This document shows, piece after piece, positions 32,960 through 41,189 of a DNA stretch of 41,687 bases (position 1 is its first letter; each line of letters begins with the position of its first letter). The notes under the pieces were generated by a model that was not told the origin of the DNA, did no database searches, and worked only from the letters and a program-made list of their open reading frames with translations. A program made the position numbers and the translations under genes. This DNA is from an uncultured delta proteobacterium (GTDB lineage: Bacteria > Desulfobacterota > Syntrophia > Syntrophales > Smithellaceae): NCBI GenBank assembly GCA_903907985.1, contig CAIVQG010000050.1, forward strand, positions 1-41,687, given 5' to 3'.

Positions 32960-34978
32960 ATGGAAACCAAGCAAACAGATATTCGTCAGTGCCTCCAGAA
33001 AGCGTGGAATGACTTCGTCTGCGGAGGGACGGTTGCGGAGGGAACCGTTAGGCCCGAAATCATAGCATCCTGGAAAAGATCTAGGGCGTATGATATAGAC
33101 CCGCACCTAAAGGGCTTTCCTCCCCCCCTTATGAATGATGAACAGTTGAAGTCTCTGCTGACCCGGAACAGTCTTCTCATAAACAGCACTCAACGGGTGC
33201 TGAAGAGCTTCTACCATTACATCAAGAATATCGATATCTTGATTTCCTTGCACGATAAGGAAGGCTATATGCTTGAAAACATGGGGGAGGGGGCCATATG
33301 GAGCTATGCGGCGCAAGTTCTAGGCAATAGGTTAGGGACCTCGGCCCATGAGAAAGATGTTGGGACCACGGCACCTTTCCTGGCCATTTTACACGACCAG
33401 CCCTTTGAAATGGTGGCGGAGGAGCATTACGTACAATTTCTACATCCGTGCATATGCGTCGCCGCGCCGCTTCACAATGAGCGGGGACAAATTATGGGGG
33501 CACTCAATATTACCGCAAGCTATGAAATGGCTTCGCAGCATCCCCATACCCTGGCCCTGATTGCCGCCGTGGCCAAGATCATTGAGAACGATCTGCAGTT
33601 GGCAAATGCTCTGGAGCAGACGGAATTCATGAGCCAGTCCCTGAAGGACGCCATGGCTTCCATGTCTGATGGGCTCATCGTGCTCGGATGGGATGAAAGG
33701 GTCGTTCATGTGAATTCCACAGTAGAAAAGCTCCTGGGTGTCCGGATGGAGGATATCGGGGGCAAGGAGATCGTTCACATCGTTAAAAACATCGTGATTG
33801 TCGAGGCGGTTAAGAACAGGCAAAAGCTGGTGGATTATGAACTGATCCTCGAAGAATCCGTGAAAAAGTCCCGCTATCTCGTTTCGGTAAGTCCCATCAT
33901 GAGCCTTGTGGGGAAACATCTCGGCACCTCTGTTGTCCTCCGGGAGCTTAAATCGGTACAGAAGCTCTTGCAACGGGTCGTGGGTCATCGGGCCCCTTAC
34001 AACTTCAACGATATCCTGGGGGAAAGCCCTGGCATTGCGCAAGTTAAACGTCTTTCACGCATAGTTGCTAAAAGCAACTCCAACGTCATCATCACCGGTG
34101 AGACCGGAACCGGCAAGGAAATGCTGGCCCAGAGCATCCACAACAGCAGCGAATTTGCCAAGGGACCTTTTATCGCTATTAACTGCGCCGCCATGCCGGC
34201 GGAACTGATTGACAGCGAAATATTTGGATACGAAGCGGGGACATTTACCGGCGGCCTTAGTGGCGGAAAGCCCGGCAAACTTGAACTCGCTCATGGCGGC
34301 ACCCTCTTTCTCGATGAGATCAACGGCACGTCTTTGTCCATACAGGTCAAGCTGCTTCGTGTCCTTGAGGAAAGGGTGTTTCAGCGACTCGGAGGCAACC
34401 GATCCATGGAACTGGGGGCGCGCATCATCTCGGCCACCAACCAGGACCTTACTGAACGGATTCGGCACGGCAATTTCCGGCCCGATTTGTATTATCGTCT
34501 CAGTGTTATGGAGATTCAGATTCCTCCGCTGCGCCAGCGTATCAAGGACATAGAAATGCTGACGTATTGGTTCATTGAAGAGAAGAACCGGCATCTCAAT
34601 AAAACCATAACGGGTATAACTGATGAGGCCTTATCCCACTTGCTGACATATGCATGGCCGGGAAATGTCCGTGAACTGAAGAATTGGATCGAAAGGGCCG
34701 TCAATCTTGCGGAAGGTGACACCCTGACGGTTCATGATTTCCCCAGATCAGCCCCTCCAGATGGTCTTTTCGCGTCCCAAATCATGCCTCACACCATCAA
34801 GCCCGACAACGATTCCGGGTCTCTGAGGCAGACAGAACGGGAGGCTATCATAGCCGCCATAAACAAATGCCAAGGCAACATTCCGGAGGCAGCCAGGTAT
34901 CTGGAAATCAGTCGGGCGACGCTCTATAGAAAATTGGAAAAATATCAGATTTCCTTTTCCAAGAAGGTCTATTCCTGA
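32960..34978 (+). CDS. Sigma-54-dependent enhancer-binding protein (AcoR-like)
   Basis: A 672-residue activator of sigma-54 promoters. The N-terminal sensory part has an AcoR/GAF-like segment (VRPEIIASWKRSRAYDIDP, then ISLHDKEGYMLEN), a PAS-like segment at about 215-330, the AAA+ domain with Walker A GETGTGK (380-386) and a C-terminal Fis-type HTH (NIPEAARYLEISRATLYRKL). The sigma-54 contact loop reads GTFTGG at 427-432 instead of the usual GAFTGA. ATG 32960 is chosen because the family normally starts shortly before the WxxF segment; ATG 32903 in the same frame is the alternative. It probably controls the operon starting at 35181. Confidence 0.9.
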   Translation: METKQTDIRQCLQKAWNDFVCGGTVAEGTVRPEIIASWKRSRAYDIDPHLKGFPPPLMNDEQLKSLLTRNSLLINSTQRVLKSFYHYIKNIDILISLHDKEGYMLENMGEGAIWSYAAQVLGNRLGTSAHEKDVGTTAPFLAILHDQPFEMVAEEHYVQFLHPCICVAAPLHNERGQIMGALNITASYEMASQHPHTLALIAAVAKIIENDLQLANALEQTEFMSQSLKDAMASMSDGLIVLGWDERVVHVNSTVEKLLGVRMEDIGGKEIVHIVKNIVIVEAVKNRQKLVDYELILEESVKKSRYLVSVSPIMSLVGKHLGTSVVLRELKSVQKLLQRVVGHRAPYNFNDILGESPGIAQVKRLSRIVAKSNSNVIITGETGTGKEMLAQSIHNSSEFAKGPFIAINCAAMPAELIDSEIFGYEAGTFTGGLSGGKPGKLELAHGGTLFLDEINGTSLSIQVKLLRVLEERVFQRLGGNRSMELGARIISATNQDLTERIRHGNFRPDLYYRLSVMEIQIPPLRQRIKDIEMLTYWFIEEKNRHLNKTITGITDEALSHLLTYAWPGNVRELKNWIERAVNLAEGDTLTVHDFPRSAPPDGLFASQIMPHTIKPDNDSGSLRQTEREAIIAAINKCQGNIPEAARYLEISRATLYRKLEKYQISFSKKVYS

Positions 34979-35010
34979 GACAAATATCTCACATAAAGGA
35001 TATTTGTCTC
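34977..35010. promoter_or_regulatory. Perfect 12-bp inverted repeat: likely activator site, possibly also terminator
   Basis: GAGACAAATATC (34977-34988) is repeated inverted as GATATTTGTCTC (34999-35010), with T and A extending the symmetry. The centre lies about 120 bp upstream of the sigma-54 promoter, the usual distance for an upstream activator sequence. The T run that follows (ATTTCTTT) is weak for a terminator, so operator function is favoured, but both are possible. Confidence 0.6.
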
Positions 35011-35111
35011 ATTTCTTTAAGTATCTCCTTTTTATCTCACGGTACCACTTCATAGCATCAAACAATTAATATCACTAAATAATTTTCCTCGGCACCCGTC
35101 TGTCGTCTGTT

Positions 35112-35127
35112 TGGCACTAACGTTGCT
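35112..35127 (+). promoter_or_regulatory. Sigma-54 (-24/-12) promoter
   Basis: TGGCAC at 35112-35117, five bases, then TTGCT at 35123-35127 matches the TGGCAC-N5-TTGC consensus. It lies 54 bases before the alcohol dehydrogenase start and just downstream of an activator gene and an inverted repeat, so the three parts form a complete control circuit. Confidence 0.88.
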
Positions 35128-35180
35128 ATAGCAAGCACCATTGACAAAGTGATCATCAATAAAATGGAAAGGAGAAAAGT

Positions 35181-36377
35181 ATGAAATACCCGGATTTAGG
35201 ATTTGAACCATTCTTTACTTGGTCCAACCGGCCCAGGGTCATGTACAAAGCCGGCGTGCGCGAAGAGTTGGGTTTTGAGATGGAAAAACTTGGAGGCACG
35301 AAGGCTGTCCTTTACACAGACAAGGGCCTTGTTGATGTCGGCGTGGCCCAGATGGTGATCGATACCATCAAGGCTTCCAGTCTGGAGTTGGTTGGCGTTT
35401 TCGATAAGATCGTTCAGGATGCACGTATTGACCTGATCAACGAAGGGGCTGCTTTCTACCGGAAATGCGGCGCCAACTGCATGGTGGTTGTGGGCGGCGG
35501 CAGCGTTATGGACACGGCCAAGGCCATCAATATCCTGATTGGCGGAGGCCTTGATGATTTTACGCCCTTGGCGGAGCAGGTCGGATTGTTTGACGGCGCC
35601 AAGTCCCTGCCGCCGCATATCGCTTTCCCGACGACGGCTGGAACAGGCGCGGAAGTGACCTATGCCATGGTGGTTTTGAATGACATAGCCCACGCGAAAA
35701 TTGCCGTGGCCCACCCCTATTGCAACCCGGACATTGCTATGCTGGATCCGGAGCTCACGGTGAAGCTTCCCCCGAAGATCACAGCCTTCACAGCGATGGA
35801 CGCCCTGACGCATGCGATCGAGGCCATCACCACCACTAATGCAAATCCTATTTCCGATGGATTGGGGCTCCATGCGGTGCGGCTTATTGCGAAATATCTC
35901 CCGGAAGTCGTGAAGAATCCGGGTAATGTCGAGGCGCGCGGTTACCTGCTGATCGCCAGCACCATGGCCGGTATGTCCTTCATTAACGCATTCACCGGCG
36001 GGGTCCATGCGACAGGCCACGCCTTGGGCGCCATTTACCATGTCCCCCACGGCATGGCTATGAACATCATGCTGCCCCATCTGATGGCCTTTAATCTGGG
36101 AGAAAAGCCGGAGCGATTCGCCATGATTGCCGATGCCATGGGCGTGAAGATCGACGGGATGACGACGCAGCAGGCCGCTCAGGCCGCTGTTCAAGCTGTG
36201 AAAGACTTGCAGAAAGCCGTGGGTTTGACGCAGACCCTGAAGGATTTCGGTGTTCCCGAAGGACGTGAAGCCCTTAACCCCTTGATTGATCTGGCTATGG
36301 GGGATTCACAGCTCCCGTACAACCCCCGCGAGCTGCAAGAGGACGACTTGTATAATCTTTATATAAAAGCCCGGTAA
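35181..36377 (+). CDS. Iron-containing alcohol dehydrogenase
   Basis: A 398-residue group III alcohol dehydrogenase oxidising an alcohol to an aldehyde with NAD(P). The nucleotide loop GGGSVMDTAKA lies near residue 100. Metal ligands are D207, H211 (MDALTHA), H276 and H290 (GHALGAIYHVPHG). GGAAAGGAG precedes ATG 35181. It heads the sigma-54 operon. Downstream genes encode an aldehyde oxidoreductase and a sulfatase, so the substrate is probably a long-chain or sulfate-released alcohol (inferred). Chain length is the family norm and all ligands are present. Confidence 0.95.
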   Translation: MKYPDLGFEPFFTWSNRPRVMYKAGVREELGFEMEKLGGTKAVLYTDKGLVDVGVAQMVIDTIKASSLELVGVFDKIVQDARIDLINEGAAFYRKCGANCMVVVGGGSVMDTAKAINILIGGGLDDFTPLAEQVGLFDGAKSLPPHIAFPTTAGTGAEVTYAMVVLNDIAHAKIAVAHPYCNPDIAMLDPELTVKLPPKITAFTAMDALTHAIEAITTTNANPISDGLGLHAVRLIAKYLPEVVKNPGNVEARGYLLIASTMAGMSFINAFTGGVHATGHALGAIYHVPHGMAMNIMLPHLMAFNLGEKPERFAMIADAMGVKIDGMTTQQAAQAAVQAVKDLQKAVGLTQTLKDFGVPEGREALNPLIDLAMGDSQLPYNPRELQEDDLYNLYIKAR

Positions 36378-36411
36378 CATAAATAATTATTTAAAAATGG
36401 AGGAGGAAACC

Positions 36412-36831
36412 ATGAAGTATTGGAAAGACGAAGCAGAAGCAGTCAAAGCATTTGTGTCCCTGTGGGAAGCGTGCGGCAAGGATCAGGAACTAATCGACGG
36501 CATGAAGAAAGTCAATCAACTCATTTGGTTTGATTACACCGAGTCCGGCCCCAACTGTTCGTTCAACGTGGACAGCCGCGACGGGAAGTTTATTGTCGCA
36601 GGCGGTAAGCCCGCCGGAGAGCCCAATCTCATAATGAGCCTTACCGCCGACAACGCCCATTTGTCCTGGGCAAATAAGCTCAATCCCGTGATGGCCATCA
36701 CCAGAGGGCAGATCAAGGTTAAAGGTTCCGCCACGGGACTTTTGAAGCTGGCCCCCAAACTGAAAAAGGTGGCACTGATCTACGAGCAGGTACTGAAAGA
36801 TTTAGGCATGGAAGATAAGTTGAAGATGTAG
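36412..36831 (+). CDS. SCP2 sterol/lipid-carrier domain protein
   Basis: A 139-residue stand-alone SCP2-like protein. The fold is suggested by alternating strands (CSFNVDSRDGKFIVAGG, PNLIMSLTADNAHLSWA) and the closing GQIKVKGSATGLLKLAPKLK helix typical of SCP2. Such domains bind fatty acyl chains in a hydrophobic pocket. ATG 36412 is preferred to ATG 36397 because AGGAGGA lies just upstream of it. It follows the alcohol dehydrogenase by 34 bases. It probably presents long-chain intermediates to the neighbouring oxidoreductases. Confidence 0.85.
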   Translation: MKYWKDEAEAVKAFVSLWEACGKDQELIDGMKKVNQLIWFDYTESGPNCSFNVDSRDGKFIVAGGKPAGEPNLIMSLTADNAHLSWANKLNPVMAITRGQIKVKGSATGLLKLAPKLKKVALIYEQVLKDLGMEDKLKM

Positions 36832-37048
36832 TCGCCTTGTAACAGACCGTCTTCCTATTGATCAATTCTTTTCGGGCTACCGGCCTTGGCGTGAGTAATT
36901 CCGGGGCCGGCAGTCATGAAGATTCTACAAGATGATTTTAGCTACCCACACCCCCCTCAAAGGGGAGCTTTATCAGGGAGTAACTCTTGAAGCCACTCAG
37001 AAGACAGGACGGTTCCAGATCTATCGCCGATTTTAAAGGAGCAGACCT

Positions 37049-38917
37049 ATGAAAGGAAACACGGGAAAAGTCGTCAATATTGACATGACCAACGGTAGTG
37101 TCCGGATCGAAACATTGCCGGAAGAATACTATAAACAATACATCGGTGGCAGTGGACTGGCTGCAAAGATCTTTTGGGAGCGCGGACGCTTCGATATTGA
37201 TCCTCTTGCCCCGGAAGCCATGCTGATCTTCATGAACGGCCCTTTTGCCGGACTCAAAGTATCCGGTGCCAGCCGCAACAGCGTGGCCGGATGTTCACCA
37301 CTCACCGGACACTGGGGCGATTCCTCCTCCGGCGGCTACTTTGCCCCGGAACTGAGATATGCCGGGTATGATGGTCTCATCATCACCGGCAAAGCATCCA
37401 AACCGTCCTATCTGCTGATCAAGGACGATGCCATTCAAATTCTCGATGCCTGCGAATACTGGGGAAAAGGAACGGAGGAAGTCACAACTGCATTAAAGAT
37501 TAAATACGGGAAGGATCACCGTACTCTCACCATCGGTCCCGCCGCGGAAAATCTGGTCAAGTATACCATCATTCTGAACGACGGCCATCATGCGACAGGC
37601 CGCGCCGGTTTTGGCGCCATCATGGGATCGAAGAATCTCAAGGCCATCGTGATCAAGGCCTCAAAAAAGGACATGGCGTATGCGGACAAGGAACATTTTG
37701 AAACCTACCGTAAAGAACTCAACTCCAGAATCGTGGAAGCCCTGCCGGCAAGTGTTTTGCACGAAGACGGAACGGCCGCAAACCTTGGTGGCGGCGTAGC
37801 TTCCGGAGACGTGCCGGTGAAGAACTGGCAATCAAACTTCTGGGAGGAATCGTCAGATGCCCTGGCGGGAAGCACTCTGAGTGAGCTATATCTGACCAAG
37901 CGCACCGCCTGTGCCTTTTGCGGCATTGCCTGCAAGCGGGTAGTTGAGGTCAAAGAAGGGCCGTTTGCCATACCGGAAGGACCGGGACCGGAATATGAAA
38001 CCATGGTCGCTTTTGGAACCCTCATCGGTTCCATTGATCTGGCGGCGACGTGTAAAGCGGGGCGTGTCTGCAACGAACTGGGCATGGACACCATCTCCGC
38101 CGGTGGTACCATTGCCTGGGCCATGGAAGCTTTTGAAAAAGGTGATCTGACGCTGGCTGATACTGACGGCATTGCCCTGAAATGGGGAGACTTGGAGACG
38201 GTAATTAACGTGATTCTGCCTAAAATTGCCAAAAGAGAAGGCAAACTGGGGCAACTTCTGGCCGACGGCAGCGTGGCTGCCGCCAAAAAGATCGGCAAGG
38301 GACTGGAATACACGGTTCACAGCAAGGGCCTGGAAGCGCCTATGCATGACCCGCGGGGCGGCGGGCACGGGTTGGCTCTGACCTATGCGATGAGCCCGCG
38401 AGGTGCCTGCCATGTGGCGGATCCCATGTTGTTCATCGAGATGGGCGCGCGCTACTACCCGGAGATCGGATTCGATTACATCACAGGGAATGATCCCCAG
38501 AGCGACGAGAACAAGCCGGAAGCGACAGTGGTTGCCGTAACCTTTGGAGCCCTGGAAAACTGTGCCTGCTGGTGCCAATTTGCCGATGTGCTGACCATTC
38601 CGGACTGGCTGAACCTCTTCAATGATGTGGCAGGTTATGATTGGAATACTGAGAAAATGTTGATGGCCGGTCGCCGGGTTTTTTACCTGAAACGGCTCAT
38701 CAATTATCGCTATGGCCTCACGGCAAAAGACGACAGCCTCACGCCGAGAATGCTGGAGCCGGCCAGAGACGGAGCGCCGGAAGGTATTGTGATGAATTTT
38801 GAAGGAATGAAATCGCGATTCTACGGACTCATGGGCTTCGATCCTATCAAAGCCATTCCGACAAAAGAAAAACTTTTGGAATACGGCATGGCCGAAGAGG
38901 CCAAGAAGGTGTGGTGA
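37049..38917 (+). CDS. aor: Aldehyde:ferredoxin oxidoreductase (tungstopterin)
   Basis: A 622-residue enzyme oxidising aldehydes to carboxylic acids with ferredoxin as acceptor. The [4Fe-4S] ligands are C288, C291, C295 (CAFCGIAC) and probably C509 in CACWCQF. The N-terminal AOR_N domain begins GKVVNIDMTNGSVRIE and includes the GGSGLAAKIFWE segment. AAAGGAGCAGACC precedes ATG 37049. A 217-base gap upstream holds small hairpins but no clear promoter, so it is probably in the sigma-54 operon. In this setting it should oxidise the aldehyde made by the alcohol dehydrogenase. The function fits strictly anaerobic metabolism. Confidence 0.95.
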   Translation: MKGNTGKVVNIDMTNGSVRIETLPEEYYKQYIGGSGLAAKIFWERGRFDIDPLAPEAMLIFMNGPFAGLKVSGASRNSVAGCSPLTGHWGDSSSGGYFAPELRYAGYDGLIITGKASKPSYLLIKDDAIQILDACEYWGKGTEEVTTALKIKYGKDHRTLTIGPAAENLVKYTIILNDGHHATGRAGFGAIMGSKNLKAIVIKASKKDMAYADKEHFETYRKELNSRIVEALPASVLHEDGTAANLGGGVASGDVPVKNWQSNFWEESSDALAGSTLSELYLTKRTACAFCGIACKRVVEVKEGPFAIPEGPGPEYETMVAFGTLIGSIDLAATCKAGRVCNELGMDTISAGGTIAWAMEAFEKGDLTLADTDGIALKWGDLETVINVILPKIAKREGKLGQLLADGSVAAAKKIGKGLEYTVHSKGLEAPMHDPRGGGHGLALTYAMSPRGACHVADPMLFIEMGARYYPEIGFDYITGNDPQSDENKPEATVVAVTFGALENCACWCQFADVLTIPDWLNLFNDVAGYDWNTEKMLMAGRRVFYLKRLINYRYGLTAKDDSLTPRMLEPARDGAPEGIVMNFEGMKSRFYGLMGFDPIKAIPTKEKLLEYGMAEEAKKVW

Positions 38918-39007
38918 CGGCGTTTCTCAATCTTTCATCACAAAGCATCCAACCATCGGGCTCTCTTAGATTCATTAATAGACGCCCCTTTAAAAATGAG
39001 GAAACAA

Positions 39008-40975
39008 ATGAGAAAATTATCGACAATAGCCATAGCTCTAGCTCTTGTAGTTATTCTTGCCGGCTGCGGCAAGGAGTCCGGTAGCGGCGGTAAGGCCGGT
39101 GACGCCACGACTGCAACGATAAAGTTCAATGAAAATTTCGCTAAATCGCTGGAACTTGACAACCCCCGGTATTTAGAGGATGCCAAACGCGGTCTTATCG
39201 CCAGGCCTGAAGGAAAAATCACCAGAGCATCGGGTGAGGTCCTGATCGATTTTGACGCCTTCAAGTTTGTCGAAGGCAAGTCGCCGACGACGGTCAACCC
39301 CAGCCTCTGGCGGCACGCCAATCTCAACGCCCAAATCGGCCTGTTCAAGGTAATGGAAGGTATCTATCAGGTACGCGGCTTTGATATCGCCAATATGACT
39401 CTGATCGAGGGCAACTCCGGGTGGATTGTGGTCGATACGCTGACATGCCGCGAAAGTGCAGCGGCGGCGATTGCCTTTGCCCGCAAGCACCTGGGCGACA
39501 AGCCGGTCTCGGCAATCATTATCACACACAGCCATGTGGACCATTTCGGGGGTGCCTTGGGCGTGATTTCGTCTCAGGAAGTCGCCAAACGAAAGCTTCC
39601 TGTGATTGTTCCGGATGGCTTCATGGAGGAAGCCACCAGCGAAAATATCATTGTCGGTACAGCCATGGGGCGCCGAGCAAGCTACCAGTTCGGCAAAGAT
39701 CTTGAACGCTCCGCCAAAGGCATGGTCGATACAGGCCTGGGCAAGGCAGTGGTATATGGCAACTTCGGTATCTTGCCGCCGAATCGAATCATCAGACAAC
39801 CAAAGGAAAATATGGTCATTGACGGCGTGCGCTTCATCTTCTACAACGTACCAGGGGCAGAGGCGCCCGCCGAACTTACATTCCTGCTCCCTGATAAGAA
39901 AGCCTACTGTGGGGCGGAAAATATTGTCCAGACTATGCACAACCTCTTGCCGGTGCGAGGCGCCAAGGTGCGCGATGCCCTGCGCTGGTCAAGCTATCTG
40001 GATCAGGCGCTGGAGCAGACAGCCGACGCCGATGTGTTTTTCGCCACGCATAACTGGCCGATCTGGGGCCGCGAGCGTATCGCCGAGTTCATCACCAAGC
40101 ATCGCGATGTCTACAAATATACTCACGACCAGACGGTGCGTCTCATCAACGCCGGCTACACTGCACGCGAAATCGCCGACATGATCAAGCTGCCCAAGTC
40201 TCTTGAGACATACGCCCCAAGCCGCGGCTACTATGGCGATCTGCGCCACAACGTCAAGGCTGTCTATCAATTCTATATGGGCTTCTACGATGGCAATCCG
40301 GCAAACCTGAATCCGCTGCCGCCTGAGGAATCGGCCAAACGCTACATTGAACTTGCTGGTGGCGCCGAAAAAGCCATCACGGCGGCGCAGACCGCATTTG
40401 ACAAGGGAGACTACCGCTGGACCGCTGAGTTGCTGAATCATGTCGTGTTTGCACAGCCAGACAACAAGAGCGCCATTAAGTTGCTGGCACGAACTTACGA
40501 CCAGATGGGCTACATGGCCGAAGCAGCCACTTGGCGCAACAGCTATCTGACCGCGGCCGCTGAGTTGCGTAATGGTCCGCCGAAGAAAGGCGCCGATCGC
40601 AGCTACTTCATCGATATGCTCAGTCAAACACCGGTCGAGCGTTTCCTTGACGCCATGGCCGCAGGCCTCAACGGTCCGGACGCGGAGGATATGAATCTCA
40701 AGATTAACCTGGTCATTTCTGATACCAGGGAATCCTTTGTGCTCTGGATAGAAAATGCGGTGCTGCACCACAAGAAGGCACCTCCGGCAGCCAATGCCAA
40801 CGCGACCTTGACATTAACGAAAGAGATCTTCATCAAGATGATGGCTGGGACCGCCGGTGTGAAGGATACACTGATGAGTGATGACCTCAAGATCACCGGC
40901 AGCAAGATCGACTTGATCCGCTTTTTCAGATTGATCGAAAAAGCGCCCGGTACGTTTGCCATCGTAACACCTTAG
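39008..40975 (+). CDS. Alkylsulfatase (SdsA1-like MBL-fold) lipoprotein with C-terminal SCP2-like domain
   Basis: A 655-residue secreted metallo-beta-lactamase-fold sulfatase. It has a lipobox LAGC with Cys20. Zinc ligands H174, H176, D178, H179 form THSHVDH. The family signatures GAENIVQTMHNLLPVRGAKV, HNWPIWGRERI and the dimerisation domain (YYGDLRHNVKAVYQFYMGFY) follow. The C-terminal 125 residues match the SCP2-like alkylsulfatase domain. These enzymes cleave sulfate esters of long-chain alcohols. ATG 39008 is preferred over 38996 since GAGGA precedes it. Being a lipoprotein, it would act outside the cytoplasm and release alcohols that the dehydrogenase can oxidise. Confidence 0.9.
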   Translation: MRKLSTIAIALALVVILAGCGKESGSGGKAGDATTATIKFNENFAKSLELDNPRYLEDAKRGLIARPEGKITRASGEVLIDFDAFKFVEGKSPTTVNPSLWRHANLNAQIGLFKVMEGIYQVRGFDIANMTLIEGNSGWIVVDTLTCRESAAAAIAFARKHLGDKPVSAIIITHSHVDHFGGALGVISSQEVAKRKLPVIVPDGFMEEATSENIIVGTAMGRRASYQFGKDLERSAKGMVDTGLGKAVVYGNFGILPPNRIIRQPKENMVIDGVRFIFYNVPGAEAPAELTFLLPDKKAYCGAENIVQTMHNLLPVRGAKVRDALRWSSYLDQALEQTADADVFFATHNWPIWGRERIAEFITKHRDVYKYTHDQTVRLINAGYTAREIADMIKLPKSLETYAPSRGYYGDLRHNVKAVYQFYMGFYDGNPANLNPLPPEESAKRYIELAGGAEKAITAAQTAFDKGDYRWTAELLNHVVFAQPDNKSAIKLLARTYDQMGYMAEAATWRNSYLTAAAELRNGPPKKGADRSYFIDMLSQTPVERFLDAMAAGLNGPDAEDMNLKINLVISDTRESFVLWIENAVLHHKKAPPAANANATLTLTKEIFIKMMAGTAGVKDTLMSDDLKITGSKIDLIRFFRLIEKAPGTFAIVTP

Positions 40976-41062
40976 GCTTACCGGTCGCGAACAGATAATC
41001 AATCTTTTCGCCAACGAGGAAAGTGTTTAAGAAGTTATGCCGATTTGGATATGATCGTTTAG

Positions 41063-41097
41063 CAGGCAGAACCTCTGGGTTCTGCCTGTCATTTTTC
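41063..41097 (+). terminator. Strong terminator of the sigma-54 operon
   Basis: A perfect 11-bp stem CAGGCAGAACC (41063-41073) with GGTTCTGCCTG (41078-41088), a 4-base loop and a T-rich tail (TCATTTTT). It closes the ADH-SCP2-AOR-alkylsulfatase unit. Confidence 0.92.
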
Positions 41098-41189
41098 CAG
41101 AGAGTCAAAGACAATACGAATTCTGGTTGAAGTAGGTCCGACACTTACGAATGGTAATCCTCACCGCAATTCACAGCTGAAAATTACAG

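Noticed and set aside
35196-36194. Long minus-strand frame opposite the alcohol dehydrogenase (and similar frames at 33440, 37886, 39173, 39989).
   Set aside because: Histidine- and glycine-rich antisense shadows of conserved enzymes in GC-richer DNA.
36841-36960. CCGGCC/GGCCGG hairpin and small C-rich hairpin between SCP2 and AOR, considered as terminator or cofactor riboswitch.
   Set aside because: No T run and no recognisable Moco/Tuco aptamer pattern.
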